A DNA stretch of 64,000 bases, from positions 558,001 through 622,000 of the forward strand of contig NZ_JAWLPU010000001.1 in assembly GCF_036997485.1 (NCBI RefSeq), read 5' to 3'. Source of the stretch: Brachyspira pilosicoli. GTDB taxonomy: Bacteria > Spirochaetota > Brachyspiria > Brachyspirales > Brachyspiraceae. This document shows positions 61,753 through 64,000 of the stretch, piece by piece. Every line of letters begins with the position of its first letter. The stretch's first letter is position 1. Made by a program: the position numbers and the translations under genes. The notes under the pieces are model-generated. The model did no database searches. It worked only from the letters and a program-made list of their open reading frames with translations, and was not told the origin of the DNA.

Positions 61753-62883
61753 TCAATGGAAAAAAGCAAGGAATATTCCAACAGTGATAGCACCGGAAAT
61801 TATACCAGAAATATTAACAGCCATAGCATGAAGAAGCAAACAGTTAGAAGAACTATTTTCTTGACCATATATATGAGCTCCCCAAGCAGGCACCGGGAAA
61901 GCACTAAGTCCTGCAGAACCTATTATAGGATTAACCTTGCCGCCTGTAAGTACATTGATAACCTTAGCAACTAAAACACCTATTATAGTATTTAATATTA
62001 ATGATAAAAATCCAAATACAAATATTAATACTGTGCTTAAAGATATAAAAGTATCAGCAGAAGCAGAAGAGCCTATAGCTATACCAATAAGCATAGTAAG
62101 AATTCCTGTCAAAGATTTTTGTATTGTAACTGAGAAATTTTTAATAATATCAGATTCTCTTAAAATACTTCCAAAAAGAAGAGCAGCTATAAGCGGGAAT
62201 GAATTAGCCAAAAATATACCGCAAAGAGCCATAGCAACCACAGCAAATATAATCTTCTCTCCCCTTGAAACATGTCTTAAATATGACATAGATATAGTTC
62301 TTTCTTTCTTTGTAGTTAAAACTTTAGTAACACCAATCTGTAGTATAGGCAAAAGTTCCATATAAAGATATGATGCCATTACAATAGGGGCAAAATATCT
62401 CGCATCAGTTACTAAAGTAGTCATATACATAGCCAAAGAACCATCAGCTGCGCCTATAATAGAAGTAGCAGCAGCCACATCAGAGCCTATTAAATTGCTT
62501 ACCATAAAAAATACAACAAATATACCAATTTGAGAACTAGCACCTATAAAAAAATTTTTGGGATCAGCAAGTACAAGACCTAAATCTATCATAGTACCAA
62601 CGGCGAAAAATACAAGCACAGAATAAACGCCGCTGCTTGCACCATTATATATCATACCCAAAAAACCATTAATAACATCTTCAGTGATTTTAGGTAAAGG
62701 CATATTAGCAGCAAGTATAGCAACTCCCATAGGTAAAAGAAGTAAAGGTTTCTTATTATAATATATAGACATATAAATTAAATAAGCACCTATCAATATC
62801 ATTATTATCTGCGAAAAAGACGGCGGATAAAAACCTGCAAATAAATAGTTAAAATCCAACCCTAAAGAATTATTCATATTCAC
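61753..62883 (-). CDS. mmdB: Na+-pumping methylmalonyl-CoA decarboxylase, beta subunit
   Basis: This 376-residue membrane subunit couples decarboxylation of the carboxybiotin to Na+ export. It has about nine helices, with LPMGVAILAANMPLPKITED near the N-terminus, DLGLVLADPKNFFIGASSQI, the conserved IIGAADGSLAMYM (Asp and Ser for Na+), and GSAGLSAFPVPAWGAHIYGQ followed by ENSSSNCLLLHAMAVNISG. It is the last gene of the mmdA-D-C-B operon, 16 bp after mmdC. Oxaloacetate and glutaconyl-CoA decarboxylases share this subunit type; the alpha subunit decides in favour of methylmalonyl-CoA or a similar acyl-CoA. Confidence 0.94.
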   Translation of the reverse strand: MNMNNSLGLDFNYLFAGFYPPSFSQIIMILIGAYLIYMSIYYNKKPLLLLPMGVAILAANMPLPKITEDVINGFLGMIYNGASSGVYSVLVFFAVGTMIDLGLVLADPKNFFIGASSQIGIFVVFFMVSNLIGSDVAAATSIIGAADGSLAMYMTTLVTDARYFAPIVMASYLYMELLPILQIGVTKVLTTKKERTISMSYLRHVSRGEKIIFAVVAMALCGIFLANSFPLIAALLFGSILRESDIIKNFSVTIQKSLTGILTMLIGIAIGSSASADTFISLSTVLIFVFGFLSLILNTIIGVLVAKVINVLTGGKVNPIIGSAGLSAFPVPAWGAHIYGQENSSSNCLLLHAMAVNISGIISGAITVGIFLAFFH

Positions 62884-62899
62884 CTCTCGAAATTATATC

Positions 62900-63313
62900 T
62901 TACTTAATCTGCAATATTACTTGACCTTCTACAACAGATGAACCTTTCTCAACATGTATAGATATAACTTCTCCAGAAGCAGGAGCAGTAAGTTCATTTT
63001 CCATTTTCATAGCTTCTAATACAGCAACAACCTGTCCTTCTGTTACTTTGTCTCCTATAGCAACATTAAATGATAATATAGTGCCAGGCATAGTAGCTTT
63101 TACTGATATTGCATTCTCATCTATAGCAGGAGCTTTTTGAGCAACAGGTGCTGGTGTAGGTGCTGAAGCTTTTGTATTAGCCGCCTGATTATTTACAACT
63201 TTATTAACAGCAGCAGATAAAACTTTATTTGAAGCAGCAGACTCATTTCTTATCTCTTCAACAGATACATCATAACTTTTTCCATTAACAGTTACTTTAT
63301 AATTTTTAATCAT
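62900..63313 (-). CDS. mmdC: Biotin carboxyl carrier subunit of the decarboxylase
   Basis: This 137-residue carrier has an N-terminal short domain (YKVTVNGKSYDVSVEEI) and an Ala/Pro-rich hinge (TKASAPTPAPVAQKAPA). The C-terminal biotinyl domain carries LEAMKMENELTAPASGEV, where the Lys in AMKM is biotinylated. AGGAG lies upstream. The carrier swings carboxybiotin from the transferase to the membrane beta subunit. It matches the gamma subunit of Veillonella-type methylmalonyl-CoA decarboxylase. Confidence 0.93.
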   Translation of the reverse strand: MIKNYKVTVNGKSYDVSVEEIRNESAASNKVLSAAVNKVVNNQAANTKASAPTPAPVAQKAPAIDENAISVKATMPGTILSFNVAIGDKVTEGQVVAVLEAMKMENELTAPASGEVISIHVEKGSSVVEGQVILQIK

Positions 63314-63349
63314 CTTTTATCTCCTAATTATTTTTTATTTTCTCTTATT

Positions 63350-63655
63350 TTATTTTATTCTGTCAGCCATACCCCATACAGGAGTTTTAGACTCTTTTAT
63401 TGAAGTTATTACAAATTTAGAATTACCGCTATAAGCAGTGATACAAGCAGTAATAGCTGCTACAAGCTCACTGTCATCTAATAAATCCTCTTCTTTAGTT
63501 TTGCTCTCTTCTACAACCTTGCTAATCTCTTCTTCTTTCTTTATGTTTCTTGGCTTAAAAATAATACTTAAAACTAAAGCTAAAACATAAAAAACCAAAG
63601 CAACAATTAAAACAGATATTATACCGAATATTGTAATAGCAGCATTATGATCCAT
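63350..63655 (-). CDS. mmdD: Decarboxylase small membrane subunit (OadG/MmdD type)
   Basis: This 101-residue protein has one N-terminal membrane helix (AAITIFGIISVLIVALVFYVLALVLSI without a break). A charged linker (KKEEEISKVVEESKTKEED) and a C-terminal part ELVAAITACITAYSGNSKFVI follow, the OadG pattern. It helps assemble the complex. AGGAG precedes the ATG. It lies between mmdA and mmdC as in other bacteria. Confidence 0.88.
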   Translation of the reverse strand: MDHNAAITIFGIISVLIVALVFYVLALVLSIIFKPRNIKKEEEISKVVEESKTKEEDLLDDSELVAAITACITAYSGNSKFVITSIKESKTPVWGMADRIK

Positions 63656-63693
63656 AATTTATTTACTCCTTTTATTATAATTACAATACAAAA

Positions 63694-64000
63694 TCACAAA
63701 GGTATATTACCATGTTTGCGAGGAAGTCTTGTTTCTCTTTTGCTTACTAATAAATGAAGTGCATTAATGAGATAGCTTCTAGTATATTCAGGCTCTATTA
63801 CATCATCAACATATCCTCTAACAGCAGCTCTGTAAGGGTTAGCAAACTCTTTTTTGTATTCTTCTATCTTTTCAGCTCTCATTTTCTTAGGGTCTTCAGC
63901 TTTTTCTATATCTTTTTTAAATATGATATTCGCAGCACCGTCAGGTCCCATAACAGCAATCTCAGCAGAAGGCCAAGCATAAACCATATCAGCACCTAAA
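63694..64000 (-). CDS. mmdA: Methylmalonyl-CoA decarboxylase alpha subunit, 3' end only
   Basis: The frame is open to the right edge (LGADMVYAWPSAEIAVMGPD), so this is the C-terminal 100 or so residues of a PccB-like carboxyltransferase. GADMVYAWPSAEIAVMGPDG, then YRAAVRGYVDDVIEPEYTRS and LPRKHGNIPL, are the conserved end of the family. This type acts on acyl-CoA rather than on oxaloacetate, so methylmalonyl-CoA (or glutaconyl-CoA) is the substrate. The ATG at 63987 is internal and not the start. Confidence 0.93.
   Translation of the reverse strand, partial: LGADMVYAWPSAEIAVMGPDGAANIIFKKDIEKAEDPKKMRAEKIEEYKKEFANPYRAAVRGYVDDVIEPEYTRSYLINALHLLVSKRETRLPRKHGNIPL

Overview
The window is strongly AT-rich chromosomal DNA from a spirochaete, and the gene content points to Brachyspira, an anaerobic gut spirochaete. 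The evidence is a Serpulina/Brachyspira variable surface protein (6789-7964), a FlaB-type periplasmic flagellin, many small lipoproteins, ankyrin-repeat proteins, a PDDEXK-family transposase-like protein, a Na+-pumping methylmalonyl-CoA decarboxylase operon and an alpha-fucosidase uptake operon suited to mucin glycans. The species cannot be fixed from sequence reading alone. No rRNA, CRISPR array or complete insertion sequence was seen. One tRNA (Asp) is present.

Layout. 1-2.4 kb: an ankyrin protein cut by the window edge, facing three paralogous lipoproteins. 2.4-6.5 kb: a broken-up phage-like set (small terminase-like, large terminase, tape-measure-like protein) interrupted by a lipoprotein, a small inverted-repeat element and dispersed repeats. 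6.6-9.2 kb: variable surface protein and PDDEXK protein. 9.2-16.7 kb: purA, an orphan DNA methyltransferase, lon and purF. 16.9-18.6 kb: an ATPase plus TOPRIM-like pair that looks like a defence module. 18.9-24.5 kb: an outer-membrane-like protein, a coiled-coil/zapA pair, a queuosine-precursor transporter, flaB with a long structured leader, and a DUF2262 protein. 24.8-34.5 kb: RND pump plus TolC-like protein, a TetR regulator, purC, a ComFB-like protein and pepA. 34.6-42.9 kb: an apparently TetR-autoregulated operon ending in a two-subunit ABC exporter, then a TPR-like protein and RNase R. 43.5-50.1 kb: two ankyrin proteins, smc, rpsT and tRNA-Asp. 50.2-58.6 kb: gpmA, fucosidase and sugar ABC genes, lgt, tgt and a TPR protein. 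58.7-61.7 kb: three tandem amino-acid-binding lipoproteins, the first two preceded by tiny genes ending in runs of histidine codons. 61.7-64 kb: mmdB-mmdC-mmdD-mmdA (mmdA partial).

The most unusual signals are regulatory and repetitive. (1) The two His-run leader peptides look like a duplicated histidine-sensing leader for amino-acid uptake. (2) The flaB leader carries a sigma-28-like promoter, strong hairpins and two CsrA-like sites, one over the ribosome binding site. (3) A modular family of intergenic repeats occupies nearly every long gene-free gap, in both orientations, with interchangeable GC-rich inserts and, at several ends, promoter-like sequences. (4) A second, smaller intergenic element of about 80-90 bp has ACGCACGGT-type inverted ends and three copies. 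(5) TGAAC-N3-GTTCA operators flank the TetR operon. (6) At least two genes appear to be transcribed as leaderless mRNAs.

All functional names come from motifs recognised by eye. No database search was run, and promoter, operator and RNA-structure calls are inferences from sequence pattern.
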